Shown here in pieces: positions 17,180 to 25,152 of a stretch of 64,000 nucleotides of DNA. This DNA is from Candidatus Enterococcus huntleyi. Lineage in GTDB: Bacteria; Bacillota; Bacilli; Lactobacillales; Enterococcaceae. Each line of letters starts with the position of its first letter. The stretch's first letter is position 1. The stretch spans positions 456,238 through 520,237 of the forward strand of contig NZ_MAEJ01000001.1 of assembly GCF_009933175.1 (NCBI RefSeq), read 5' to 3'. The notes beneath the pieces are model-generated. The model was not told where the DNA came from, searched no databases, and saw nothing but the letters and a program-made list of their open reading frames with translations. Position numbers and translations under genes: made by a program.

Positions 17180-18565
17180 ATGAACTATAAAGAGAGTGCA
17201 CAAAAAATATTAGAATTCGTTGGCGGAGCAGAGAATGTTCAATCTGTGACACATTGTTCGACAAGATTACGAATTATTATTAAGGATCAAGAAAAGATTG
17301 ATGTCAAAGAAGTTGAAGCATTAGATAAAGTGTCAGGTAGCTTCTTCAATTTTGGCCAATACCAAATTATTTTAGGGACAGGCGTGGTTAATAAAGTCTA
17401 TGAAGAATTTGCGCCACTTGTTGATGGTCAAACAGCCAATTCAACTGAAGAGACTGAGGAAAAACAGAAGATGACTTTCCAACGAGCGATTAGAATATTT
17501 GGCGATGTTTTTGTTCCGATTATTCCTGTCTTAGTCGCAACTGGTTTATTCATGGGATTACGGGGATTGTTGACACAAGAAGCGGTTCTGGGAGTTGTTG
17601 GACTGACACCAGAAGATATTCCGCAACAATTTTTATTATTCACACAAATTTTAACGGATACAGCCTTTGCCTTTTTGCCTGCATTAGTGGCTTGGTCAAC
17701 CTTCAGAATTTTTGGTGGGACACCGATTTTAGGGATTGTTTTAGGTTTAATGCTCGTCAATTCAGTGTTACCTAATGCGTATGAGGTTGGTCAACAGGCA
17801 GCTGAACCACTTGTATTCTTTGGCTTCATAAAAGTGGTAGGCTACCAAGGGTCAGTACTGCCAGCCTTTGTTACCGGGATTTTAGGATCTAAGATTGAGA
17901 TTTTCTTACGCAAACGAATCCCTAATTCATTGGATTTAATTTTGACGCCGTTTTTAACTTTATTGATTGGCTTAACTCTGGCGTTATTTATTGTTGGTCC
18001 CATATTCCACGAGGTCGAGATTGGCGTCTTACATGCGGTTGAGTTTCTCTTAAATCTGCCGTTTGGGATTGGCGGTTTAGTCTACGGTAGCTTTGGTCAG
18101 TTATTAGGTATATTTGGGATTCACCATATTCTAAACTTTTTAGAGATTAGCATGTTGGCTCAAGATGGATGGAATTATTTGAATCCAATCGGGACGTGCG
18201 GAAACATGGCGCAAGCAGGAGCTGTACTAGCAGTTGCAATCAAAACGATTTCGCCAAAAATGAAGCAAATTGCTTTTCCATCAGCACTTTCAGCTATGTT
18301 AGGAATTACTGAACCAGCTGTATTCGGGGTAACTTTACGCTTAGTGAAACCCTTTGTTATGTCAATGATTGGTGGTGGAGTCGGCGGTTTCCTAGCCTCA
18401 ATCTTCAACCTACGAGCAAACGGCATGGCCTTGACTGGTATTCCTGGCACGTTGCTATATCTTAATGAACAATTGCCATTATATCTTTTAGTTAACCTAG
18501 TAGCATTCGGTGTTGCATTTGGCTTAACTTGGACAATTGGTTACAAGAAAGAGCAAGAATTATAA
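17180..18565 (+). CDS. PTS EIIBC, sucrose/beta-glucoside/trehalose (Glc superfamily) type
   Basis: 461 residues. The EIIB domain (1-~80) has phosphorylated Cys26 in VTHCSTRLR. EIIC follows from ~105 with about ten membrane segments and conserved FGIHHILNFLEI, NPIGTCGNMAQAGA and the GITEPAVFGVTLRL loop. There is no EIIA domain at the C-terminus. The free EIIA(Glc)-like protein at 12159, in the divergent operon of the same locus, probably supplies it. Context (GH32 immediately upstream, GH36 divergent) points to sucrose or an alpha-galactosyl-sucrose as substrate. Confidence 0.9.
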   Translation: MNYKESAQKILEFVGGAENVQSVTHCSTRLRIIIKDQEKIDVKEVEALDKVSGSFFNFGQYQIILGTGVVNKVYEEFAPLVDGQTANSTEETEEKQKMTFQRAIRIFGDVFVPIIPVLVATGLFMGLRGLLTQEAVLGVVGLTPEDIPQQFLLFTQILTDTAFAFLPALVAWSTFRIFGGTPILGIVLGLMLVNSVLPNAYEVGQQAAEPLVFFGFIKVVGYQGSVLPAFVTGILGSKIEIFLRKRIPNSLDLILTPFLTLLIGLTLALFIVGPIFHEVEIGVLHAVEFLLNLPFGIGGLVYGSFGQLLGIFGIHHILNFLEISMLAQDGWNYLNPIGTCGNMAQAGAVLAVAIKTISPKMKQIAFPSALSAMLGITEPAVFGVTLRLVKPFVMSMIGGGVGGFLASIFNLRANGMALTGIPGTLLYLNEQLPLYLLVNLVAFGVAFGLTWTIGYKKEQEL

Positions 18566-18620
18566 GCGAAGACTTACTAGTGAAGTCGTTTGATGAATTG
18601 AAACTAGCGAAATAAAGAGG

Positions 18621-18662
18621 AACACATGGATGAGGATAACTACTTGTCTATGTGTTTTTTTA
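18621..18662 (+). terminator. Terminator after EIIBC
   Basis: AACACAT (18621-18627) pairs with ATGTGTT (18650-18656) followed by a run of T; 55 bases after the EIIBC stop. Confidence 0.6.
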
Positions 18663-18681
18663 TATAGAAAGGAATCCGTGG

Positions 18682-18757
18682 ATAAAAAAACTCTCAAATC
18701 TGTGGCAGCTGTCAGTAGAAATATATTCTACTAACAGACTCCTCAGATTTGAGAGAG
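18682..18757 (-). terminator. Composite hairpin, terminator of phn operon
   Basis: Outer stem 18691-18702 with 18744-18755 (12 bp perfect), inner stem around 18710-18721 with the segment ending at 18738 (12 bp, one mismatch). Read on the minus strand it ends GAGAG then seven T, as expected for termination of the phosphonate transporter operon. Confidence 0.8.
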
Positions 18758-18808
18758 TTGATATATTTGTTATTTATGTTACAAAAATCAGCGATTGTAA
18801 GCCTGGTT

Positions 18809-19618
18809 TTACCCCTTAACCAATTTTCCACGTAGTCGATTCGAGATAACTTCGACGATTAGGATCAGCACAATCAAACCAATCAGGATTGAGCCGACTT
18901 GGTTCCAACGGTAAGAGTTCATGGCGAAAATTAATGGTGAACCAATCCCGCCAGCACCGACTAATCCGAGGATTGTTGCGTCACGTAGGTTCATATCAAA
19001 CCGATAAATCGTAATCGATGTGAAGTTAGCAATCAGCTGGGGAATGATCCCAAAGCGAATTTTTTCAAACGTGGTACAGCCCATTGAGTCCATGGCTTCC
19101 AAGATGCCAACATCGATATCTTCGATGACATCAACATAAAGTTTTGAGACCATCCCGATAGAAGTCAGAGACATCGTCATCACCCCGGCGAAAGGTCCAG
19201 GTCCGGTCACGCGGACAAACATCAAGCCGTAAACAAGCGCTGGAATCGTCCGAATCACAATCACAAAAAAGCGCATCAACAAGTAGACTGGTTTTGGCAC
19301 AACGCTTGGAGCCATTAAGAAGGCTACTGGGATGGATAGAATCGCGCCAAATATTGTTCCTAAAAAGGCGATACAGATTGTTTCAAATAAAAGATAAAAG
19401 ACACCTTGGTCGGTGAAGTTCCATAATAAATCCATATCTGGCTGTAAAATTCCTAGAACGATTTTTCCAGCAATCTTTAGACCGCCATCATCGGTTGCAT
19501 TGAATTGAATGGCAGAAAGTGACCAGATTAAGGCAGCAAGGATAAGAATGGCTAACAAGGCGTATTGTTTTTTCTTTGATGGTTCTTCATTTAGCTTTGT
19601 GCTAATTACATCATGCAT
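18809..19618 (-). CDS. phnE: Phosphonate-type ABC transporter permease
   Basis: 269 residues with about six membrane segments. PhnE signature region EAMDSMGCTTFEKIRFGIIPQ and the EAA-like loop NLRDATILGLVGAGGIGSPL near the end. Second of two adjacent permease genes; they probably form a heterodimer with the ATPase at 20424. GGAGAA precedes ATG 19618, 16 bases after the other permease gene. The phosphonate, phosphite or phosphate-ester substrate cannot be read from the permease. Confidence 0.9.
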   Translation of the reverse strand: MHDVISTKLNEEPSKKKQYALLAILILAALIWSLSAIQFNATDDGGLKIAGKIVLGILQPDMDLLWNFTDQGVFYLLFETICIAFLGTIFGAILSIPVAFLMAPSVVPKPVYLLMRFFVIVIRTIPALVYGLMFVRVTGPGPFAGVMTMSLTSIGMVSKLYVDVIEDIDVGILEAMDSMGCTTFEKIRFGIIPQLIANFTSITIYRFDMNLRDATILGLVGAGGIGSPLIFAMNSYRWNQVGSILIGLIVLILIVEVISNRLRGKLVKG

Positions 19619-19633
19619 ACAAATTCTCCTTGA

Positions 19634-20437
19634 TTATTGTAGTTTTTTTCGACAGTATTCACTGATGATTTCAATCAGCCCAACCGTGATGACTAAGACG
19701 ACTAAAATCATACCCACATTGCCATATTCACGCCAGCCGAGTTGTTCATTTAAAATGATTCCCAAACCACCGGCACCAACATATCCTAAAATAGATGCGT
19801 AGCGCAGATTTCCTTCGAAGTTGAAGATTGAAGTTGACAGAAAGGTAGGCAAAATTTCTGGAATGACTGCATAACGGAAAGCCTGTAATTTGCTTAAGCC
19901 CATCGATTCTAAGGCTTCAAATGTTTGCATATTCAATGACTCAATCTGTTCATAAGTCAGTTTTCCAACATAGGCAATCGTGAAAATGAAAATGGCTAAT
20001 GTTCCGGCCATCGTGCCTAAGCCGAAGATGAAGGTGGCAATTAGGGCAGTCACAATCGTTGGAAGTGTCCGTAAAATACTTAATAATAATTTGAAGATGG
20101 CATTAATAATTTTCGATTTGATAATTGTCGAAGAGGCTAATATTGCTAAAGGAATTGCGACAATTGCACCGGCTAATGAGCCTAGTAACGACATTTTAAT
20201 CGTATCAAATAAGGGTTGCCAAACGCGTGTTAAAAAGTCTGTATCAGGCGGAAACATGTCTTTTAAAATAACAAAGAATTGATGTCCACGTGAGACCAAT
20301 ACAGAAAACTCGAAATCGGTCACTCGCATGGCGATAACGGTAAAAATCAGCACTAATAAAATAACGAAAGGCAGGTTGGAACGTTTCTCAGTCACTGTTT
20401 TTCCGTTAGGTAGTGTAATGACTTTACTTTTTAGCAT
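19634..20437 (-). CDS. phnE: Phosphonate-type ABC transporter permease
   Basis: 267 residues from ATG 20437 (GGAAGG 8 bases upstream; ATG 20443 is too close to it). The sequence FEALESMGLSKLQAFRYAVIPE and NLRYASILGYVGAGGLGIIL parallels the second permease, so the two are paralogues. It overlaps the end of the ATPase gene by 14 bases, which implies translational coupling. Paired PhnE permeases in the order phnD-phnC-phnE-phnE are standard in Firmicutes. Confidence 0.9.
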   Translation of the reverse strand: MLKSKVITLPNGKTVTEKRSNLPFVILLVLIFTVIAMRVTDFEFSVLVSRGHQFFVILKDMFPPDTDFLTRVWQPLFDTIKMSLLGSLAGAIVAIPLAILASSTIIKSKIINAIFKLLLSILRTLPTIVTALIATFIFGLGTMAGTLAIFIFTIAYVGKLTYEQIESLNMQTFEALESMGLSKLQAFRYAVIPEILPTFLSTSIFNFEGNLRYASILGYVGAGGLGIILNEQLGWREYGNVGMILVVLVITVGLIEIISEYCRKKLQ

Positions 20438-21182
20438 GATCATTTCCTTCCTCTAAATAAATATGATCCAAGATGTCTTGTGTGACCTCTTTTGCGGAAC
20501 CATCATAGACGATTTCACCTTTTCTAATACCAATAATTCGATCAGCGTATTCTAGCGCCAAATCAACATGGTGAATATTCAGTAGAATCGAAATATCGAA
20601 GTCTTTGTTGATCCGTTTGAAGTCTTCCATAACGACTTTTGCAGTGACTGGGTCTAAGGCAGCAACAGGTTCATCGGCTAAAATAATCCCAGGATTGCCG
20701 ACAAGTGTTCTTGCTAAAGCGACCCGCTGCTGTTGACCACCAGAAAGTTGATCAACTCGGATATAGGCTTTGTCTAAAATACCGACATTGTCTAAGGCTT
20801 GTAGGCTAGCAATTTTTGCTTCTTCCGGGAAAATCCCTAGAAGACGACGCCACCATGAGAGTTCAGGGACAGAGCTGACCAAGACATTTTTGATGACTGT
20901 GCCACGTGTGATTAAGTTAAAGGATTGGAAAATCATTCCAATCTTTCGACGAAATGCGCGAACTTCTTTGCCTTTAAGATTGGCTACATTTGTTTCATTG
21001 ACGGTTAATGACCCGCCAGTAATATCGTGCATTTTATTGACGCAACGCAACAATGTCGATTTCCCGGCACCAGAGAGACCGATGATTGCTACGAACTCAC
21101 CCTGTTGGATTTCGACATTAATATCCTTCAAACCAACATGTCCATTGGGATAGAGCTTTTGGACATTTTCAAATTTAATCAT
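20424..21182 (-). CDS. phnC: Phosphonate-type ABC transporter ATPase
   Basis: 252 residues. Walker A GLSGAGKST, Q-loop FQSFNLI, signature LSGGQQQR, Walker B ILADEPVAALD and switch His in NIHHVDLALEY. The start at 21182 has AGAAAGGATC upstream; a longer open frame has none. It energises the two permeases. Confidence 0.92.
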   Translation of the reverse strand: MIKFENVQKLYPNGHVGLKDINVEIQQGEFVAIIGLSGAGKSTLLRCVNKMHDITGGSLTVNETNVANLKGKEVRAFRRKIGMIFQSFNLITRGTVIKNVLVSSVPELSWWRRLLGIFPEEAKIASLQALDNVGILDKAYIRVDQLSGGQQQRVALARTLVGNPGIILADEPVAALDPVTAKVVMEDFKRINKDFDISILLNIHHVDLALEYADRIIGIRKGEIVYDGSAKEVTQDILDHIYLEEGNDHAKK

Positions 21183-21268
21183 GATATGATCCTTTCTTCT
21201 GTTAAAAATAAAGGTTGGAATAAAAGAGCTAATTGAGCCACTTTTTATCCCAACCAAATTAGTTGCTG

Positions 21269-22306
21269 TTATTCTTGAATCGCTTTTTGTGCTTTGCGTT
21301 CGTTGTCGTAATCTTTAGAAGTGGTTTCTTTATAGCCTTCATGTGAGTAGATTGCGATGACTTCTTTGCCTTCTTCACTCTCACCAATTGCGATAAAGGC
21401 TTTTTGTAGAGCCGCTTTTAAATCATCATTCATTGTTTCAGAATTTTTGCTAACTGAGATTGTGTCGTTATAGATGGCAGGTGTTACGCCAATAACGTTT
21501 GTTTCATCCCAGATTGATTTGTCGCGTGAATATTCTTCTGTCCAATTTTTTTCAAAATCACGACGAGCATCTGCATAAGCTAGAACGACATCGACTTGAC
21601 CAGAAGCTAGGCGGGCAAACGCGCTACCATATGAGTCAGATTGAACAATATTTTTTAAATCAGATAAGTTTTTGTCATAATTTTCTTTTAACCATAAGCC
21701 TGGGTAAATGTAACCAGCTGGTGAAGAAGAGCTCATAACACTCCAAGAAGCACCATTTAAATCATCCCAAGTTACTTCTTCGCCGTTGTTAACTTTTTCA
21801 GCTAATGCTTGACCTTTAGAAGAAGGACCAGCAATCATTAGCGCACGGTAAGATTCTGTTTGTTTATCCGTTGGTGCAGTTGGTTTATTTTCATTCCATT
21901 CAACCGGGTTGTCACTATCAATAGAAAGTCCTGCACGAGTTGCTGTTAAAATGACATCTGCGCCATCATCGTACAATACGTAGGTCCCTCCAGGAATAAA
22001 TCCAACGTCTAAGGTTCCAGCAGAAAGAGATTCGCCGACTGCTTCATAGTTTGTTCCAACAGTGATATCGACATCTTTAATGTCATATCCTTGGTTTTTC
22101 ATTTCTTTGATCAGCATATCTTTCAATGGTTTTGTTGCAGAAACAATTTCTTCAGGATCACGAGAAGGTACAAAGCCGATCGATAATTTATCGATTGTTT
22201 TATTACCATCTGCATCTGTTTTATCCTTGTCACTTGAACCACCGCAAGCTGTCAACATCAATGACAAGCCTAAGATACCTGCAAAACCTAAAACTTTTTT
22301 GAACAC
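21269..22306 (-). CDS. phnD: Phosphonate/phosphite-binding lipoprotein
   Basis: 345 residues from GTG 22306 (GGGGGA upstream). The signal peptide ends in lipobox LTACGG, so it is anchored outside the membrane. LSIGFVPSRDPEEIV and LDVGFIPGGTYVLYDD are typical of PhnD/PtxB-type binding proteins; the loop SSSSPAGYIYPGLW contributes the conserved serine-rich oxyanion-binding segment. First gene of the transporter operon. No C-P lyase, phosphonatase or phosphite dehydrogenase gene is near, so the true ligand (phosphonate, phosphite or phosphate ester) is open. Confidence 0.92.
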   Translation of the reverse strand: MFKKVLGFAGILGLSLMLTACGGSSDKDKTDADGNKTIDKLSIGFVPSRDPEEIVSATKPLKDMLIKEMKNQGYDIKDVDITVGTNYEAVGESLSAGTLDVGFIPGGTYVLYDDGADVILTATRAGLSIDSDNPVEWNENKPTAPTDKQTESYRALMIAGPSSKGQALAEKVNNGEEVTWDDLNGASWSVMSSSSPAGYIYPGLWLKENYDKNLSDLKNIVQSDSYGSAFARLASGQVDVVLAYADARRDFEKNWTEEYSRDKSIWDETNVIGVTPAIYNDTISVSKNSETMNDDLKAALQKAFIAIGESEEGKEVIAIYSHEGYKETTSKDYDNERKAQKAIQE

Positions 22307-22548
22307 GTCTTTTCCCCCTAAAATAGTTAAAAAAATTATTTTTTAGAACCTAGCAATTATAACACTAAGTAAAGGAAGTTGGCGATAGAAACACAAAAAA
22401 ATATTCAGTAAATTTAACCGAATTTTTCATGAAAACAAGTGAAGAAATACACAATTAATCATGGAATAAAAAACAGGGAGAGGGTGGGAAGTTGATTAAC
22501 CAATAAAGAGTAATGTGGCAGGGGATTTTCAGCCAGTTCAATAGAAAA

Positions 22549-22582
22549 GAGCAATTAAAATCCAAAAGGACTTTAACTGCTC
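22549..22582 (-). terminator. Terminator after GH1 gene
   Basis: 15-bp stem (22549-22563 with 22568-22582, loop AAAA). The two non-Watson-Crick positions are G-U pairs only in minus-strand RNA, which assigns it to the GH1 gene ending at 22635. Confidence 0.65.
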
Positions 22583-22634
22583 ATTCTCTTTTTATTTTGT
22601 TAGCTATTCTAGTTTTCTTGTCTATAGTAGCCTT

Positions 22635-24059
22635 CTACTTAATCAACAGATCGACATCATAATCAAAGCCATTCTCATCACTGAGCTGTTTATAGAATTC
22701 GCCACTTTTCTTAATTGTTCTTTTTTGCGTAGCGAGGTCTAATGAGACGAGGCCATAGCGATTTTTATAGGCGTTGATCCATGACCAACAATCGATAAAT
22801 GTCCAAAGGTGATAGCCTTTAATGTTGCAGCCATCCTCAATTGCTTGCCACAAATAAGCAAGGTGGTCTTTGATAAATTCAATTCGATAGTCATCAATCA
22901 CTTGGCCAGACTCATCCATAAAACGTTCCTCATTAGCGACACCCATGCCGTTTTCAGAAATGAAGGCTTCGATGTTGCCGTAATTATTTTTAATATCCAG
23001 ACACAGGTCATATATGCCTTTTTCATAAATTTCCCAGCCACGATACTCATTCATCCGACGGCCAGGCATAATATGATTTTCAAAGAACCACTCTGGTAAA
23101 AATGGGCTCTCTGGATTTACTGCTGAGGTCCGAGCTTTGACACGGCGCGGTTCATAATAGTTTAAACCTAAAATTTGAGCAGTATTTTCACTAATTATTG
23201 CCAGGTCAGCTTCTGTGTAATCTGCAGGTAGCTGATCATGTGTTTTCAATAATTCAACTAAGGCGGGCGGGAAAGTCCCTTTCACCATCGGGTCTAAGAA
23301 GCTACGCGTGTAGAATAGATCCGCGATGGTCGCCGCATTGACGTCAGCTGGATTTTGGCTGCGTGGAAAAGCCGGACTTAAATTCAAGATGACGCCAATT
23401 TTACTAGTAAGCCCGTGCTTTTTAAATGCTTGAATGGCTTTTGCATGCGCTAATATCGTAAAGAAGGCCGCTTGAGCACCACGTTTAAAGTCAATGATAT
23501 TTGGGTAATGGAAGTCTTCCAAATAAGAGCCTAAGATGGGGCCTAATGGTTCATTGAAGGTAAACCAATGATAGACTAAATCTCCAAATTCTTTGAAACA
23601 AGTATCGGCAAAACGAACATAAGCATCCACGACTTCGCGAGATTCCCAACCACCCTTGTCTTGCAATTTTGCGGGCATATCAAAGTGATATAGATTGGCA
23701 AAAACTTTAATCCCGTTACTCTTCATTTCTGTAAATAAGTCTCTATAGAAGGCAATCGCTTTTGGATTGACTGCACCAATGCCATCCTCAGGGAACATTC
23801 TAGCCCAAGAAATGGAAACACGAAATGAGTTATGTCCAGTCTCTTTCATTAATTGGACGTCTTCCTTATAGCAATGGATATGGTCGGTTGTAATAGATGA
23901 ATCAATGCGATTATAAAAACGGCAAGGTTGTTCAGTGTACCAACGTTCCCAAACAGTTTCTGCTTTGCCAGTTTCCCCACGACCTTCAGCTTGTTCTGCT
24001 GACCATGCAGAGCCCCACCAAAAGTTTTCTGGGAAAGTTAGTTTTTGTGTAGTTGTCAT
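22635..24059 (-). CDS. GH1 6-phospho-beta-glucosidase
   Basis: 474 residues. It starts FPENFWWGSAWSAEQAEG; acid/base Glu in TFNEPLG and nucleophile Glu in ISENGMG. The phosphate-binding end is SWINAYKNRYGLVSLD with conserved Ser, Lys and Tyr of 6-phospho-glycosidases. AGGAGGG lies 8 bases before ATG. Divergent from the GntR regulator and the PTS IIC gene at 25153, with which it forms a beta-glucoside utilisation unit: the PTS imports and phosphorylates the disaccharide and this enzyme cleaves it in the cytoplasm. Confidence 0.92.
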   Translation of the reverse strand: MTTTQKLTFPENFWWGSAWSAEQAEGRGETGKAETVWERWYTEQPCRFYNRIDSSITTDHIHCYKEDVQLMKETGHNSFRVSISWARMFPEDGIGAVNPKAIAFYRDLFTEMKSNGIKVFANLYHFDMPAKLQDKGGWESREVVDAYVRFADTCFKEFGDLVYHWFTFNEPLGPILGSYLEDFHYPNIIDFKRGAQAAFFTILAHAKAIQAFKKHGLTSKIGVILNLSPAFPRSQNPADVNAATIADLFYTRSFLDPMVKGTFPPALVELLKTHDQLPADYTEADLAIISENTAQILGLNYYEPRRVKARTSAVNPESPFLPEWFFENHIMPGRRMNEYRGWEIYEKGIYDLCLDIKNNYGNIEAFISENGMGVANEERFMDESGQVIDDYRIEFIKDHLAYLWQAIEDGCNIKGYHLWTFIDCWSWINAYKNRYGLVSLDLATQKRTIKKSGEFYKQLSDENGFDYDVDLLIK

Positions 24060-24123
24060 GTCAAAATCCCTCCTTATTCAGCCATATCATACCACTCATT
24101 TTTATAAAAATAAATAGTTTTAG

Positions 24124-24144
24124 TTAAAAATATATATCTTTTTA
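24124..24144 (-). promoter_or_regulatory. Shared AT-rich motif, candidate GntR operator (copy 1)
   Basis: On the minus strand TAAAAAGATAT is followed by ATATTTTTAA. It agrees with 25067-25087 on the plus strand at all but two of 21 positions. Both lie before genes of the same beta-glucoside unit. AT-richness reduces the weight of the match. Confidence 0.4.
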
Positions 24145-24193
24145 AATGATGTATAATTTTATGGTGGTTTTTACTATCTAATTTGTGGTAAAG

Positions 24194-24209
24194 TATAGAT
24201 GAGTCTATA
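24194..24209. promoter_or_regulatory. Palindrome before gntR gene, candidate operator
   Basis: TATAGATGAGTCTATA has perfect 6-bp arms around TGAG and lies 22 bases before the GTG start of the regulator; likely autoregulatory site. Confidence 0.5.
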
Positions 24210-24231
24210 GTTTTTAACTGGAGGGGCTAGA

Positions 24232-24945
24232 GTGAAAAAAATTGCAAAATATATGGAAATTTATTTAGATATAAAAAAGAAAATACTGAATGACCACTAT
24301 CAGATTGGCGAGAAGCTGCCAACCGGGGACGAGTTAGCTAAAGAATACCAAGCCAGTAAATTGACCGTCAAAAAGGGCATAGATTTACTAGTTTCTGAAG
24401 GTATCCTTAGAAGCCGTAGTGGTTTTGGGACAGAAGTTTTGCGAAAACCCATCGACAATTCAAAGGTATTTGGTCCCAATGAAGGCTTATTCAGTGTCGT
24501 TGGTGAAGAACATGTCGACTCAGAAATCCATACGTTCTCTATAGAATTACCAACAAAGGAAGTGGCTGAAAAGCTCGAGATAAGTGAAAAAGATTATGTC
24601 TATAATATTATTCGTAGTCGTTTTATTGATCACCAGCCTTATTCAATCGAACAAACCTTTATGCCACTCGCTGTGATTCCTGGATTAGAACCTAAGCACC
24701 TGAAGAAGTCTGTGTATTCATATATTACGAATGATTTAGGATTAGAGATTAAAACTTCTCATATTTGGATAAAGGGCGATGTCGCCAATGAATTCGATGC
24801 GCGCATCTTAAATATAGAGCCTGGAGAATTCATGATTGAAGTCGATAAGGTGGTCTCTCTGTTATCTGGGACACCATTTGAATATTCTTTATCTCGACAC
24901 ATTTATAAAGATTTTGTGTTCGAAGCAGTTTTTGTAGAAAAATAA
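24232..24945 (+). CDS. GntR/HutC-family regulator with UTRA domain
   Basis: 237 residues from GTG 24232 with GGAGGGG upstream. The N-terminal winged helix has QIGEKLPTGDELAKEYQASKLTVKKGIDLLVSEGI; the UTRA ligand-binding domain starts about residue 90 (DYVYNIIRSRFIDHQPYSIEQTFMP) and ends RHIYKDFVFEAVF. Such regulators (BglR/TreR-like) bind phosphosugars. It sits between the phospho-beta-glucosidase and the PTS IIC gene and probably represses both until a phosphorylated beta-glucoside accumulates. Confidence 0.92.
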   Translation: MKKIAKYMEIYLDIKKKILNDHYQIGEKLPTGDELAKEYQASKLTVKKGIDLLVSEGILRSRSGFGTEVLRKPIDNSKVFGPNEGLFSVVGEEHVDSEIHTFSIELPTKEVAEKLEISEKDYVYNIIRSRFIDHQPYSIEQTFMPLAVIPGLEPKHLKKSVYSYITNDLGLEIKTSHIWIKGDVANEFDARILNIEPGEFMIEVDKVVSLLSGTPFEYSLSRHIYKDFVFEAVFVEK

Positions 24946-24999
24946 AAGGTCGTGACAGAAGCTATTTCTGGGACGCCGTATATCTAAAAAAATGGTCAA

Positions 25000-25036
25000 A
25001 ATAAAAGTTCAAAGTCACTGGCTTTGAACTTTTATT
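25000..25036 (+). terminator. Terminator after gntR gene
   Basis: 15-bp perfect stem (25000-25014 with 25022-25036), 7-nt loop, then CTTTCG. Separates the regulator from the IIC gene, which therefore has its own promoter. Confidence 0.8.
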
Positions 25037-25066
25037 CTTTCGATATATTAAAAGTATATAATTTTA

Positions 25067-25087
25067 TAAAAAGATATTTACTTTTAA
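25067..25087 (+). promoter_or_regulatory. Shared AT-rich motif, candidate GntR operator (copy 2)
   Basis: TAAAAAGATAT followed by TTACTTTTAA, 66 bases before the IIC start; see copy at 24124-24144 on the opposite strand. Confidence 0.4.
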
Positions 25088-25118
25088 TAAAAACTGATGT
25101 ATTATCTGTTTTGTAAAG

Positions 25119-25133
25119 AGTAATCGGTTTCAA
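25119..25133 (-). promoter_or_regulatory. Perfect cre site (CcpA)
   Basis: On the minus strand TTGAAACCGATTACT fits WTGNAANCGNWNNCW at every fixed position. It lies just upstream of the IIC ribosome binding site. Confidence 0.75.
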
Positions 25134-25152
25134 CGAAAAGGAGAGTTTTTTT

